Source: Fasciola hepatica (lineage: Eukaryota; Platyhelminthes; Trematoda; Plagiorchiida; Fasciolidae). Taken from it: a DNA stretch of 64,000 nucleotides. Shown in pieces: positions 24,434-35,807 of the stretch. The translations under genes and the position numbers were made by a program. Each line of letters opens with the position of its first letter. Within the stretch, counting starts at the first letter, position 1. The stretch spans positions 19,159,501 to 19,223,500 of the forward strand of contig CANUEZ040000182.1 in assembly GCA_948099385.1 (NCBI GenBank), read 5' to 3'. The notes under the pieces were generated by a model. The model was not told where the DNA came from and made no database searches. It saw only the letters and a program-made list of their open reading frames with translations.

Positions 24434-27400
24434 ATACAGCCTTTTCTAACTGATATTCAGGGAGGATTGTACTTGAAAGTTGTAGTAGTCTTCACAACAG
24501 AGACAAAAACTGGGCTGGTTATTATTACGAAATGGGTACACAAACTCCTTGAATTGAGGATTGTTTAAGGACTATTTTCGTTATTGTTGGCATCCGTTTT
24601 CCAGACCAAGAATACATATCCAAATAATAGTGGGACTTCGAACTAAGCATTATAATCCTAATTTTGTTTTCATTAAACGGTGACCATGACTTTACATCTT
24701 CGATGCAAGGCAGGTGAGTTCTGTTGTGTAGGGAACCAGTGGATACGAATGTTCCGGTATGATGTTGAACTACGCGCTAAAAAGGAGTCCAATTCCGCAA
24801 AATAAACTGTTGAGAGCAGTTTTCTAGTCCCAAACCTGTCTTATCAGCAAGCAGTTTATGTCAATGAATAAATAATGGCGGCCTCTTTCCACCAATGAAC
24901 AAACACTACATACCATCAACCATGCTAATTGCTTTCATTCTGATGAGATGGGAATAACATGATTTAGATCCGTTTATTACCCTGTGAGATATTTCAAATA
25001 AAATGCTGCAGTTTGCGAGGATCAGCTTTCTTTGACTGGTTGGGGAAGGAGGTTGCTCTTGTTCGATCTGAAACAACAAAATGGAGAAATCTCCATGACC
25101 TCAAAGCTCAGTAGAAGTATCTCTGGGAATCCCCACTGAAGTCGGTTGAACTCCAAAATGGCTGCTTACAGCATAGGTGATACACTGATACTCCAACGAA
25201 TGAACACTGTCCGCAGTGTCATGCATTCATTCACAAAAACTGTACTAGAATATTCTATTCACGGGGCATGCCATTTCGGAATATCAAAATGGCTTAAGGC
25301 AGCCATGCCTGATGGGTAAAAAATGGAAACAATTCTGCTTGTAGACTAATGCAGTTGTATAGTTAACCTTAATATGGCCTATCCTAAATTTAATGTCACA
25401 TTTGTGATAATGCAATAATATAGCATCCACAGGTGAACTGAAAATAACTACACTCTTTTCCATTCTAACTGAAACGTAATTCTCGAATTGGAAGAATCCC
25501 CCGCTGGGTTCGAATGGAATTCGCTACTTTGAATTGTGAGAGTCACAATTCAACCGAGGATTATTCAGCCTTCTTTGGCCTTTGCCACGTGTCGCAAACC
25601 TCGCATTTTCTCGTTTCAAGATTCGCGATCAAAGCCACACATTTTTCCATCAAATCGAACAAAAGTGAGGTCATATCAGTTCAGTATTATCTACCAATCT
25701 TGAGTGGTATTCTAGGGAAAATGATGAAAACAGAATAATTTACTTCCTCATGAGTATTTTAGTTTTATTCGAAAACTTGATAAGTCCAGCTTTGTTCAAC
25801 GTGATTTATGCCCGTCCCTTTCTTGAGACACGAATACAATTTCAATAGGAAGCAACCAAACAGTCTGTTGGACAATCGCTGTGCTTTTGAAGTTGGCTGG
25901 ATTGAAAAACCTGTCAGTTGGCCCAGGTTATCACAAACACTGAATAAAAGTAAACCAACAATGATGTCCCCTATGCTTGTCCGACCTGTGTGCCTACAGG
26001 AAAGCATGTATGTTCATAACATCCTGTGGAATTTTGGGAAAATACTTGAAGCAAATCCAGCCTGTCACAAGATATTTTATTAGTTATTATTCGCTCATTA
26101 CCACGTTCCTTGAGAGAACAACTTGTTATTCCCAAGTGAAGTGACAAAACTGAACAAATACTAAGGAAAATTCTGTCGGGCCATGTTCCTTCGATTAATT
26201 TTCGAGAACCTTAGAGCACTAAATTCACTTTCCTGGTTCGGGTAGAAAACCTGTCAATTCGATATCTTTTTCTGCAGAACAATTAGGACGCTTGGTGCAA
26301 ACACAGTGACAGCCTGGCGGAGCAACTCCGTGAGCATTTCATTAAGAGGAACAAACGATTATCCTGCAAAGAAAGTCACTTGAGAATAGTGACGTGAATT
26401 TCCCGGAAACCCGCAAACTTTATAAACAGAGTGGGTATAAAAAATTGCTCTACACCCATTCCAGCTTTATATAGCAACCTCCAGATCAACACGTCCATTT
26501 TTCCTACTTCAGGTGTACAAACCAATTCGTTTCACTTGGCTGGCAGCTACCAAACATTTCAATTGACCCACGTCATGATGTAGGTCACGCCTAAGTTAAA
26601 TATGCCGGTTTCATCATGAAGCACGCTAAGCTCTTGTAATTCAGGCCAAACCGGGAAGGTATGGAAAGGAAGACAATGTAACCGAACTGATATTGAATTG
26701 ATGATTAGAGTTTCTCTATTTTCATGGTTGCATACAAATTCTGATAATCCGAAGTTCCTCCATAAGTACGCGGCATTTTCGATGCCAGTAAGACAGTTTT
26801 ATTTCTGAAATGGGGAGTATTGAATCCACAAACCCACTTACTCTTTTGTAAAAAACGTTTTACATGGATTCAGCTATAAAAACCCTCAGTATCTTTATGT
26901 TCTGCAACCAGGCGTCAATTTCACCTCTTTAGCGAATGTTATTTAGATGATAACTAATGAGAAGTTTCACAACGGCGGTGTTTCTTATTCCCCTTGGATT
27001 CCCTTCTAGTCTTGGTTTATTGCGATTGAAATTCTGAATGTCCTCAGTGAAACTACGTCTAACATGCGGAACACCTACTCACGAGTGGTCACACGTAGAA
27101 AGGGAAGTTCATTCGATTGATTTCTGAGTAGATATGGCTCTCTATATATCCTCAAAAAAATGAGTGCTGCAGCATAGACTAAGTTCACTTAACTTAAAGT
27201 ACTTTGTGTCAAGGTGGGATACTGTCCCTCAATCCAATAATCTTAAAGACCAACACCTGTGATGTATGCGACAAAAAGTACCAGTTTGAAACCTAGGATT
27301 TGTAGTGACTTCCGACCGACTCTGAATCTTTGGTTTAGAAAATGTGATCCATCAAGAGCAGACTCGGATGGCCTACTAGGTAGCTTCAGCAGTTTCCTCC

Positions 27401-28418
27401 AAGATCAGCTTGGCAAATACTTGTTTATATACTGTTATATAAATGATCCATGAAGTTAATAAAAGTTAATACCGATCAGCGAGGGTTCCAGTAACGTTTC
27501 TTGACAGTTTGTCTGCACTTCTCATCTGAAATACGTCAGTAGTGTATCCTGAAGATGACTCAAGATTTGGAGGGAGTAAGAGGTTATAATAATGATGTAA
27601 TAGCTTTTGTATAAAACCCAAAAAAATTAAAACCATCATTTACCGCAACCACTCATATGATTCCGGGACTAAATTCTGAACGAAAAACAGTCCAAATATC
27701 AACATAGAGGTATTGAACATGGACAATTAGGTTTCGGATTTTTGAAACGTAGTTATAAGGCAGATTCTAACCGGTTCAAACCCTTACCAACCCTTCCAAT
27801 GCAAAATGATTGGAGGGAAATCCAGTCAATCCCAGAAGTCTGTGATTCTGTTGCTGGATTATCCCTAACTGAAAGGCTTTGGCTTGACTTGTTTTCGCCT
27901 TGCGAAGTGCACCCACTTATGAGGGGAACACTCACCGCAAATCTATTTTCGGGTACGTAACTAAACAGAACGCCACTGAAGTTATTTTCTACCTTATTTC
28001 CTATCATTCTCGTGCCAGTAGCATCACAGGTGATTGGTTTACTTCAGTGGATATAACCGATAACATATTGTGCCCCAGTTCAAAAATCCCACAAATAGAC
28101 GTTTAGTCGATTTCTGCAAGTCACCATTACTGGTTTAAAGGAGTGATATTATATGGGAGCTGAACACAGATTTTCCTAACGAAATCCCAGCTCTGCATCC
28201 AGGTTGGGAGAGTACGAAGAGAAACCGTTTCCCTAACAATTCTGAGTAAATCATTATCTTTTCATAGCCTCAAATGAGGTACTGAAATGCACTGAGCATA
28301 TTTTTCCACCACTAACCTTGGGGAAGCCTGTTCTCGGAGAACCAGAAACAGGTCTTCTGACATTGCTTATCATGTCATTTCACTGCAATGAAACCCCAAA
28401 CGCTTTCAGAGGCGATGT
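24431..28418. other. No gene supported
   Basis: A + strand frame at 25,808-26,083 and a minus frame at 25,765-26,007 (with the hydrophobic run GDIIVGLLLFSVC) overlap. Neither has supporting splice sites or known motifs. The region is A+T-rich and featureless. Confidence 0.3.
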
Positions 28419-28704
28419 TTAGTTGCTCCGTTGATAAGTTGGTAAAGCCTGGTAAATGCATTTGGATTTCCTGCTCAGTATTTCCGTTAAATTTACTAGT
28501 GACACCGAATAAATATCTGAACCATAAGGAAGCAAAAATATTACAAACTATTTTTACAATAATGAACATTATGAAATGTCTCCAACCAATGCGATCAAAG
28601 CTTGGTAGACTTTTAAACCGCCATCGGTCCCACTCACCTGTAGGTTTCGACTCGATTAGTAGAACTAAAAGTAATCCCACAAGCAACGCAGCTGAAAACC
28701 GCAT
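28419..28704 (-). CDS. Candidate small secreted protein, two exons
   Basis: On the minus strand, exon 1 runs 28,704-28,638 from an ATG and encodes a classic signal peptide: MRFSAALLVG, a long leucine/valine core, then ESKPT. It ends at a consensus donor (CTACAG|GTGAGT). The intron is 28,637-28,517 (121 bp) and ends in a TTATGGTTCAG acceptor. Exon 2 runs 28,516-28,419 to a TAA. The product would be 54 residues, with cleavage predicted near ESK. The mature part is about 35 residues with one N-glycosylation sequon (NLT) and one cysteine. If unspliced, the frame stays open to 28,375 (108 residues from the same ATG), but the strong donor and acceptor favour splicing. I do not recognise the family. 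Further alternative exons are possible. Confidence 0.5.
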
Positions 28705-31254
28705 CTCTTTGAGTTTTTGCGCGATCAACTGATAATCTACTCCTGGTTATTCTGTTCTGACTTGTTCTGCTCTCCAACAAATCGAAATTTGACCCCTAAA
28801 GTTGGTCGGGTGTCTAGTTCTCTTTCTATCTTTCTTTCTTGCTTTCTCTTTTACCAATGGCGATCGATTAAAATCAGACCAAAGTATCACGAGAGTTGGA
28901 ATTTGTGATATCTGGTCGATTGTTCTATTTCTTTGAGGGTGAATAAAAGATGATTGAAGGGCATTTTAATAAAATAACCTAAAACTACCTTCATCGCTGT
29001 TCTAGATTATAGTGACATTTCCGGTTATGATAACAGGCACACTGCAATCAACAGCAGTTGGCATCGAAATTACCTTTTGGAAAAACTACACTAGTATTTG
29101 AAAGTACATGTCCTAAGTTCCAGACAATTACAAAGTAGTTTGCTCAGGAAATTAAGGACAAAGTGTTACATACTTTTCGTGGCACATTTGCACGACCACA
29201 TCTAAGTCTCACTATTCAGTAACTGAAGTAAGAACTCTCGAAAATTTAGTAACCATCATAAGGAGATAAAACTTGGTATTTCTCTATCTCCCGTCACCAT
29301 GTCTGTCAGTCTTGCTGGAAGCATCCGACTGCCGTCTTGCTTACGCACACAGGTATAAGCTGTTGCTGATCATAACAGTCATTTGAGTGGTCCGTTGTCA
29401 GAGGCTATTACATCACACGTTGTCTTGATTGTGGCTTTCATCACCTTCTCTGATATGAATTACGAGCACGTTCTCGTCTGATTATTCATTGTGAAAATAG
29501 CGAGCAACACATCATTCATTATTATTACCATCATGATTGGGAACAACGTGGAAAACGCGTGGACGAATTCTTCAATTTCACGCAGTCTAGATCTCAAAGT
29601 ACTTTATCACATTAGGGCCGGACTTGCAGGTTCTTTGAGTTGAATTAGTGAAAACCTATTCCAAATATTCATACTCGACATCAAACTTTATGAAAAAGAA
29701 CCTTTTATGATAATATCCAGTCCACTCTAGCCACCGCTATCATCACACCTGTTGAAACCACCTACTTCACGGGTCGAACACAATTTCACCACATTTATCA
29801 CTACTGCACACTGTTATATAAATAAAAATATATCCTTTATCTAAGGAAACATTTATCCTAACTGAGTCGTGTGTACCTGTAAGACCTATCAGATTTACCA
29901 AGGATAGAACTATGTGAAAATGAACTGCGTCTGTCCGGATTGTTTTTTGTTAGACGATCTTCTAAATACTAGTTTCTAACTTCAGTGTAAAAATTCACAC
30001 AAGAGAGGGACAACCACTTCTGTGCAAAACGATTACAATAGTACCTCGGGAAACAGCTTTATATTGGTCTATGTACCAACTACTACAAAATTGAGTCAAA
30101 GACATGGGGCCTTAATTTCCAAGTAAGTACTTCCGGTTCACTTGGACCAGTGTTAGTGCGTCAGGTGCACAGGAGACAATGAAAATTCAGCTCCTGTGCT
30201 TTTAGTTCAGACTGATTACCATATTTTCCGGAGGAAATGTATCGTTTTCATTTACCGGAATCCATTCACCCAAAGTTGATTGCTTGTTAGCCCTTTTAGT
30301 GGGGAACCAACGATTTCCCTCATATTCAGTAAGTAACTCAGCTTCTGAAGGTAATAAAAGTGCTATGTATTTGACCGAAATCTCTGAAGCAGCTAAACTG
30401 GTTTATTTAGGTTGAGACAAAAAACAAAATTTTGCAACCTCCGAAAAGCTGGAAGGATCAAAACGTTAGTGTTATAATCCATAATCTGGACTGAAATGGA
30501 CCTCACCTTAGACCTTTTGAATGAGTATGTTCAAGTGAGGAATTCAAGGCAGTTTACGAGATGGTGGTTAAATAAAGACTGAACTTGAAGTAACCGACAT
30601 CTTGAGCACCTTTGGAAAGAAACTACTTTTATTGCAAAGAATAAAGGCAGATATTCGGTACCCTTGTAATAATCGACACTGAATAGCTCGAGGACTGCAC
30701 CTGCTTCACTTGTCTTTAAAGATTGACTACAAACACCTAGTAGGCAAGCTTTCGTTGACTTGCTGGGTTCTGGTTCACAAACTCGGTAGACACGAAGGGG
30801 GTGAGCTAAAAAATGTATTTGTGACTGTTAAATATTGTTGTACCAATAGTTCGAGCAGAATGAAGTGATAGACACATGTTATTTTTGTTACACGCTCCCA
30901 TCCTAAATTTTAAACATGTGAATGAAAGTGTGAACTATATTTCCTAGATTATTGATGTCACTCAATATTTCATTGGTTGTCCTCACTGATAAACAAAATC
31001 TGCGTACATCGACCAGGGATTTCAAGGAAAGAACTCATCGAATATTGTTAAAGTTTGCTAAGCGAAATAGACAGTCACATGACTGTTGGTATCGAGTACA
31101 CAATGTATTGGTCTCATCCTCCGTGGCGTATAAATAAGCGAGCACCTATAGGTCGGTACGTCTGCTTTGGCACTACATTTTGACATCTGCATATGAGTAG
31201 ATTATAAATCCAACTATCGCAATGGTAGCTTCACACATTCCCTGAAATATTCAA
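28705..31254. other. No recognisable gene
   Basis: Frames are short throughout, and no motif or RNA gene was seen. A CT-rich tract lies near 28,820-28,850. Confidence 0.35.
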
Positions 31255-31329
31255 CTGGTGGTGGTCGAGTAGTTCGTAGAACTTCCTTACTACCTCAAGA
31301 GTCAGAGATTCGAGCCCTGAGACCACCAG
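31255..31329 (+). repeat. tRNA-like head of a SINE or tRNA pseudogene
   Basis: A perfect 7-bp terminal stem pairs CTGGTGG (31,255-31,261) with CCACCAG (31,323-31,329). Immediately inside is a perfect A box (TGGTCGAGTAG, 31,262-31,272). A near-consensus B box (GATTCGAGCCC, 31,307-31,317) sits in a T-arm-like hairpin with 4 of 5 pairs and a 7-base loop. Three extra bases between the T arm and the acceptor strand, and a poor D arm, argue against a working tRNA. The sequence continues as a GC-richer unit to about 31,500, then meets a PLE-like tail. A tRNA-derived SINE is the simplest reading. Confidence 0.45.
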
Positions 31330-31529
31330 TCACTTCGGTGGTAGACAGACTCATTACCAACTGATTACTATATCTGACCCACTGAAACCTCATGCGGTTC
31401 TCCACTCAGAGTCTCAGGGTCTGACTTCCGGCTATCCTGCATAGTACAGTAAACCTTTGAGGCTACGAGGTGTACCTTCTTCATTACACTCACGCACTAG
31501 TACATGAATAAAAATGCAGTCGATCGCAA

Positions 31530-31615
31530 AATGATCTTCAGAAGGTTACCCGCAGTAACCGAAAAGTCAAACGACAACCGTATTTTTCGACAGCACTATG
31601 TTACCGAACAATAGT
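31530..31615 (+). ncRNA. Degenerate hammerhead-like motif of a PLE 3' end
   Basis: The sequence CTTCAGAA is followed by a perfect 6-bp hairpin (GGTTAC, loop CCGCA, GTAACC) and then GAAA. This matches the CUGANGA, stem II, GAAA layout of hammerhead ribozymes known in Penelope-like elements. The CUGANGA half is damaged here. The stretch aligns over about 85 bases with the 3' region of the PLE at 40.4-40.5 kb, including 'TTTTTCGACA' and 'GTTACCGAAC' blocks. It is therefore a solo PLE terminal fragment. Confidence 0.5.
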
Positions 31616-32116
31616 TGCTAACACTTAGCATACTACCTGATGCTTCGTTTTTTCGACACACTCCAAAACTGATCGCGGCTCCGATGATAAACTTATTTTA
31701 TCTAACTGTGCATTCACATTGCGTGCTGTCCACAACTTGGAACTGAACCCCAGGTGAATAAGCTTAATTCGCACAAGTTGGTAATTAGCAAACCGGGTTG
31801 TCTGTGAGTAGTTTGTTTTGAGTGTACACACTGTGAAATATCACTTGCGTCTCGTTTATTTTCAACAAAACGTCTTTGTGGTTGTGTTTTGCTGCGTTTG
31901 ACATTACACCTGCTAATCGTCTTTCGAACTGCATCCACGTACTTTTTATTGTTTATTTCGGGCGTTTGTCTTTGGAATCGGTCCATCTTGTAGCATTTCA
32001 GTATACCTGTATGCGCGCGAGCAGTTCCTCCGGCACGGTTACTTACTGTTCTTCTAACGAAGGGATATTTGTTTCAGTAACCTCCGCGAAAGAATTTTTT
32101 AACGTAGAGTTGTATT

Positions 32117-32428
32117 TTATGTCTGCATATCATCGTTGTCATTGTTTCGTAGATGTATGCGATGATCTAGTTGCTCTGTTTGAAATTCCCAGCATGTCTC
32201 AGGTCAGATGAATTCACAAAACAAATGTGATCACTTCATAAACAATCAAATGTACCTTACCTGAACATAGGAAATAAGATGCCTAAGGCATTCACAAAGG
32301 TTGTCCTCGAACATACATCTCATCAGAGCATTTATCAACATTTGAACAGAGTAGCTCAAATCTCCATCTCTTTGACGAGTGTTTTTATCCGCCTTCAATG
32401 AATTGAGGTGGCCAGCTTTGGCACCATA
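32117..32428 (-). CDS. Last two exons of an unrecognised protein-coding gene
   Basis: On the minus strand an exon of 168 bp (32,428-32,261; 56 codons, no stop) follows the acceptor TTTTTAAATACAG and ends at TTCAG|GTAAGG. A 63-bp intron (32,260-32,198) ends in CTGAG. The final exon (32,197-32,117) then continues in phase for 26 codons to TAA. The product reads YGAKAGHLNSLKADKNTRQR... MLINALMRCMFEDNLCECLR... and ends HLRNNDNDDMQT. It is charged, helix-rich and looks like genuine coding sequence, but I do not recognise the family. No 5' exons were identified: a LINE relic starts within a few bases of the acceptor, so the upstream intron has been invaded. No AATAAA was noted close to the stop. 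Confidence 0.5.
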
Positions 32429-32429
32429 C

Positions 32430-33105
32430 TGTATTTAAAAACTTTGGTAATCGGTGATCTTGCAAATACACAGGACACAGGAGTTTCTTTGAATACTTCA
32501 CTCGATGCACGAGTTCAAATTCTGCTGACAAGATTCGGTATGGCAGCTCTTTTGAATGACACACGGATGATCAGCTTCTTCCTGGACGGTTCGTGACTCA
32601 GATGGCACTTTGGTCTATCTTTTCGATTGGACCCTATGTACCAGTCATAGTACACTTCTTCCTCGTGTTTTCAACTAATCCTGTTCAACGACATAACCAA
32701 CTGATATCGTCAAATCCAACTCGTGTTACACTTTACTGAGTCCTAATGCTCTTCTCACCTCCAATTGTTGCTCTCCTCGATTCATCTTCATTTATTATGT
32801 GCAGTGACTTTGAGGCCCGAAATTCTTTTCAATGTGGGATTAACTTTTCGGGGATTTGCTTTTTCAGTATTTTTCCCAATAAACGTCAACAGTCATCCAA
32901 ATGGATTTTTATACAGGAAAGCCTGTCTCCGTTTTTAGGCTTCTCCATTCTTCAAAGATATTTGATTGCGCCACATTTACACCATTGGACTTGCAAACGA
33001 GAACTATGCTGTTTTTTCTACTTTAGACAAGCGTTCTTCAAAATTGGAAGTATTTCACATTCATCATCGTTTCTATCAATTTCAGTTTCTCAGTTGTGCA
33101 GATAA
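32430..33105 (+). mobile_element. LINE reverse transcriptase fragment, copy F
   Basis: The + frames read VIGDLANTQDT (LD..KAFDTV block), LLTRFGMAALL, ISFFLDGS (the FL..R block), then, after frameshifts, a degraded YADD followed by ALLDSSSF. Next come SFQCGINFSG (the lN..K block), FLGFSIL (LG..I thumb block) and an H-rich stretch. The order is that of CR1/Jockey-type RT without the C-terminus. It lies next to the acceptor of the minus-strand exon at 32,428. No target-site duplication was found. Confidence 0.5.
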
Positions 33106-33185
33106 TTATGAATGCCAATACAACCACATAATTTCAGTGTAAAACTCATTTTTATTTTTGTTCATTTATTTTTACTCTTTCTCGA

Positions 33186-33423
33186 TACAAAATACTAAAT
33201 CTGCATTCGCAAGCATAATCAAAAACCCAGAAGCTGCTAAATTTGCCATCGATTCTTATCTGATATATTGCAAACAAAACAAACGGTCGATTCGGTCCAA
33301 TCGTGAAGAAAACTCCATGAACTTTGCTGACACTTTACCCGCGGTACGTGAGTTTATCATCAATATTGACCTCTCTCGTTTCACGTCGATCCAATCGATA
33401 GCTACTCATAGTTTGATTAAGTA
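33186..33423 (+). CDS. Possible exon, unrecognised
   Basis: An open frame with coding-like composition reads TKSAFASIIKNPEAAKFAID.., later NREENSMNFADTLPA. A moderate donor (GCG|GTACGTG) occurs at about 33,340, and otherwise the frame continues to a TAG at 33,422. A T-rich tract precedes it, but no acceptor is clearly best. It could be an exon of a + strand gene or part of an unrecognised element. Confidence 0.25.
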
Positions 33424-33630
33424 GACACGAAACCGATCGACAGGTGCAATGTTTGCCGCAAATCTACAGAGCCGTCAATGAAAGCCTGTTTGTTTTCACA
33501 TGTCACCCACCTTTCTAGTTTTATTCTTCCCACATTGTCCAGTTATAGTGAGAATGAAGTCACATTTAATGTGAAGAATTATTTCAAAACGATGAACGAT
33601 TTCATTTAAAATGAATCTCCGATTGTATAA

Positions 33631-33957
33631 TCAATTGCCACGGTAACAAACTATACACCGGGTTTGAATTTTCAACACCGATTTCATAATTTTCTTTATA
33701 TCTGGGCAGATTGTAAGTGCAGTTTGGTACTTTTGTGAATTCTTGGATTCACAGAGTGTTTGACTCGTTCCGTCCACGAGTATGTTTATCTGTCCGTGAA
33801 TTCCATGCAAACATCTTGAAAAGTCTCGAAATATCATGTTGTATGAAGGACAGAGACCAAACGTCTCCTGTTTTCTCCACTCTAGACAAAATAAAAATAC
33901 AGAAACACTCGAGCAAATAATTGGTAAAACGCAAAAAGCGAACACATTCTGCTTCAT
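33631..33957 (-). CDS. Candidate cysteine-rich secreted or membrane protein
   Basis: An unbroken minus frame of 108 codons starts at MKQNVFAFCVLPIICSSVS, a hydrophobic run suited to a signal peptide. It continues through GLCPSYN, SRCLHG, TLCESK, ICPDIKK and ends RCIVCYRGN. There are seven cysteines after the hydrophobic start. A canonical polyadenylation signal on the minus strand (33,525-33,520) lies about 105 bases after the stop. An upstream in-frame ATG at 34,011 would add 18 residues before the hydrophobic run. The + strand is also open over part of the interval, but its product looks less protein-like. No known family is recognised. Missing 5' exons cannot be excluded. Confidence 0.4.
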   Translation of the reverse strand: MKQNVFAFCVLPIICSSVSVFLFCLEWRKQETFGLCPSYNMIFRDFSRCLHGIHGQINILVDGTSQTLCESKNSQKYQTALTICPDIKKIMKSVLKIQTRCIVCYRGN

Positions 33958-34019
33958 TGTGACTACCGTTGTCTGTATTATTCTTTTTGAAATCCTAATG
34001 GTCAGCTGCATTTTGAAAG

Positions 34020-34804
34020 GGAAAGCATGGTGCAGACAAAACTAACTAGAAATGTAGATGGTTTGAAAACATGACAGAATATAAGCTAGCATTCTGAGAA
34101 GATATTACCAATTATCGACTCCATTGTCTAATTTAGACTCTTACCCCATCACCGAGTCATTCTCACCTAACTCGGTTGGCTCTACTGAAGGTGTCTCGAA
34201 GAAAAACATTTCTCAAGTCTCATTACTATTTTGGGATCAAATTTTTATCTGACACCATACAGTTCAAGTAAAAGCAGATCTGCCTCAATATGCACTTCCT
34301 AAGATTGTTTCCTTGACCACTGTGCGATAGACTGAAGTGGTCAACATGTACACAATTTTACTCCTCAACTATCCAGCATCTGTGCTGACTATCAAGATGT
34401 GGTCCTTAATTATCATGTTTTGACCTTATTTCATACATTCTACCTTGGATTCTGTGGATACGTAATTATTTTCGTAATTTAAACTGTGTTGCTTTCTGCA
34501 TTTCATCCAGATATGAGCTTTTTTCAACCATTTATTCATTGCGCTGTTGGTGTTCGCCATGTAATCCTGTAATCCTGAAAACTCAGATAGCCTTTCTCCC
34601 ACTTGGGAGGTTCAGGATTTTTTCGAGCCTTTTAATTGTGGTTTATCTCTGGTGATCGCATTTCAGAAGAGGGAAAATTTGCGGTTTTCATGGGTTGTAA
34701 GACAATCAGCCAATTCGGCTTTTATGGATCTATTATCACCAAAGTAGCCAATCTGCCTAAATTACGGAGAAATTAAGAGACTACTGTTTGATCTTGTTCG
34801 GCTT
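34020..34804. other. No recognisable gene; may hold the 5' end of the Gypsy element
   Basis: No LTR could be defined because no matching copy was found 3' of the element. Nothing else is visible. Confidence 0.3.
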
Positions 34805-35310
34805 GTGAATATTGAAATTGCAGAAACAGTAAAATATCATCATATTCAGTGGGGTCACTCCCAAGGCATCCAAGCATTTACGATTCAGCAGCAGAGGCAA
34901 GCTGATCAATGTGATTGTGATGATCAGCTGGAAATACAACTTCGGTGTCGGCTGACTGCTAACAATAAATGCCCTTCAGTTGCAACGGAAAACCTTCTGT
35001 TGTCAAAACCGAAGCTGTGGAATATCCATGATGTATGTGAACGAACGACACTAGAATGTAAAAAACCATACAGATGGTATTGTATCTTTCTTTTATGTGG
35101 TTCATCTAACAAATCACCCGGAGTGCGGACACTATGTCCCCAAGTATAACCAAATACTCAGTCCCGCGTTCAGAATTTCACAAGCCCTCGTTCTTTTGTA
35201 AGCAATTCTTTAGGTAAATGCAATTCTTGTGGTAAACTTCACTCTTGCCCAACCTTTCGCTTCTACAATGCTAAATGCCACAGACGTGATGTACTAAGAC
35301 ATATTTAAAC
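34805..35310 (+). pseudogene. Gag remnant with zinc knuckle
   Basis: The frame 34,805-35,149 contains QCDCDDQLEIQLRCRL and LLLSKPKLWNIHDVCER, matching the 'QLRDRLV.GI...LLSKP.L.F..' region of Ty3/Gypsy capsid proteins. At about 35,205-35,310 a two-finger nucleocapsid follows: CNSCGKLHSCPTFRFYNAKC then H.......HI...C. The second finger has lost its inner cysteine (CHRRD for CH.CG). The frame changes between the two parts. Confidence 0.65.
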
Positions 35311-35807
35311 CGTGTGTAGACAGTTAGCCACATACCCTTCTAAATCCAGATCCGATTGTTCTGGGGATGTCTAATTTTGCTCTCTCAATGGTGGATACAG
35401 TTGAACAACAAATAGCTCGTTCCCTTCTCACTGAAGCACAACTCAACATGGTTTCATCGTAGACAATGGTATAGTCGAAGCGTCCAGTCCTATTTTTCTT
35501 CTCTGTGGTGCTATTCCTGATATTCAACTACAGCAGACAGGCTCTGTTGTTGAGAGTATTACTGAGCATGTGTTAGCTATTTTGAGCTTATATAATACGT
35601 CCCTAACAGATCAAACTAAACCTTCCCTCAATTATGCTTTCCTCGTCTCCGAGAATGCTCCTCCTTTACTTGGGTTCAAGGTTAAGAAATACATAGGCAT
35701 TTCGATGTTACTTCTATCACGGAAACCTGCTTCGTTGTCTGAATTATATTTACGGTGCTCCAAGGTTTCCGGTGGTTTCAAGATTGCTCCTGCGAAGTTG
35801 AGTGTAG

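Noticed and set aside
31255..31329. Functional tRNA gene
   Set aside because: Extra bases between T arm and acceptor, a weak D arm and no clear anticodon arm.
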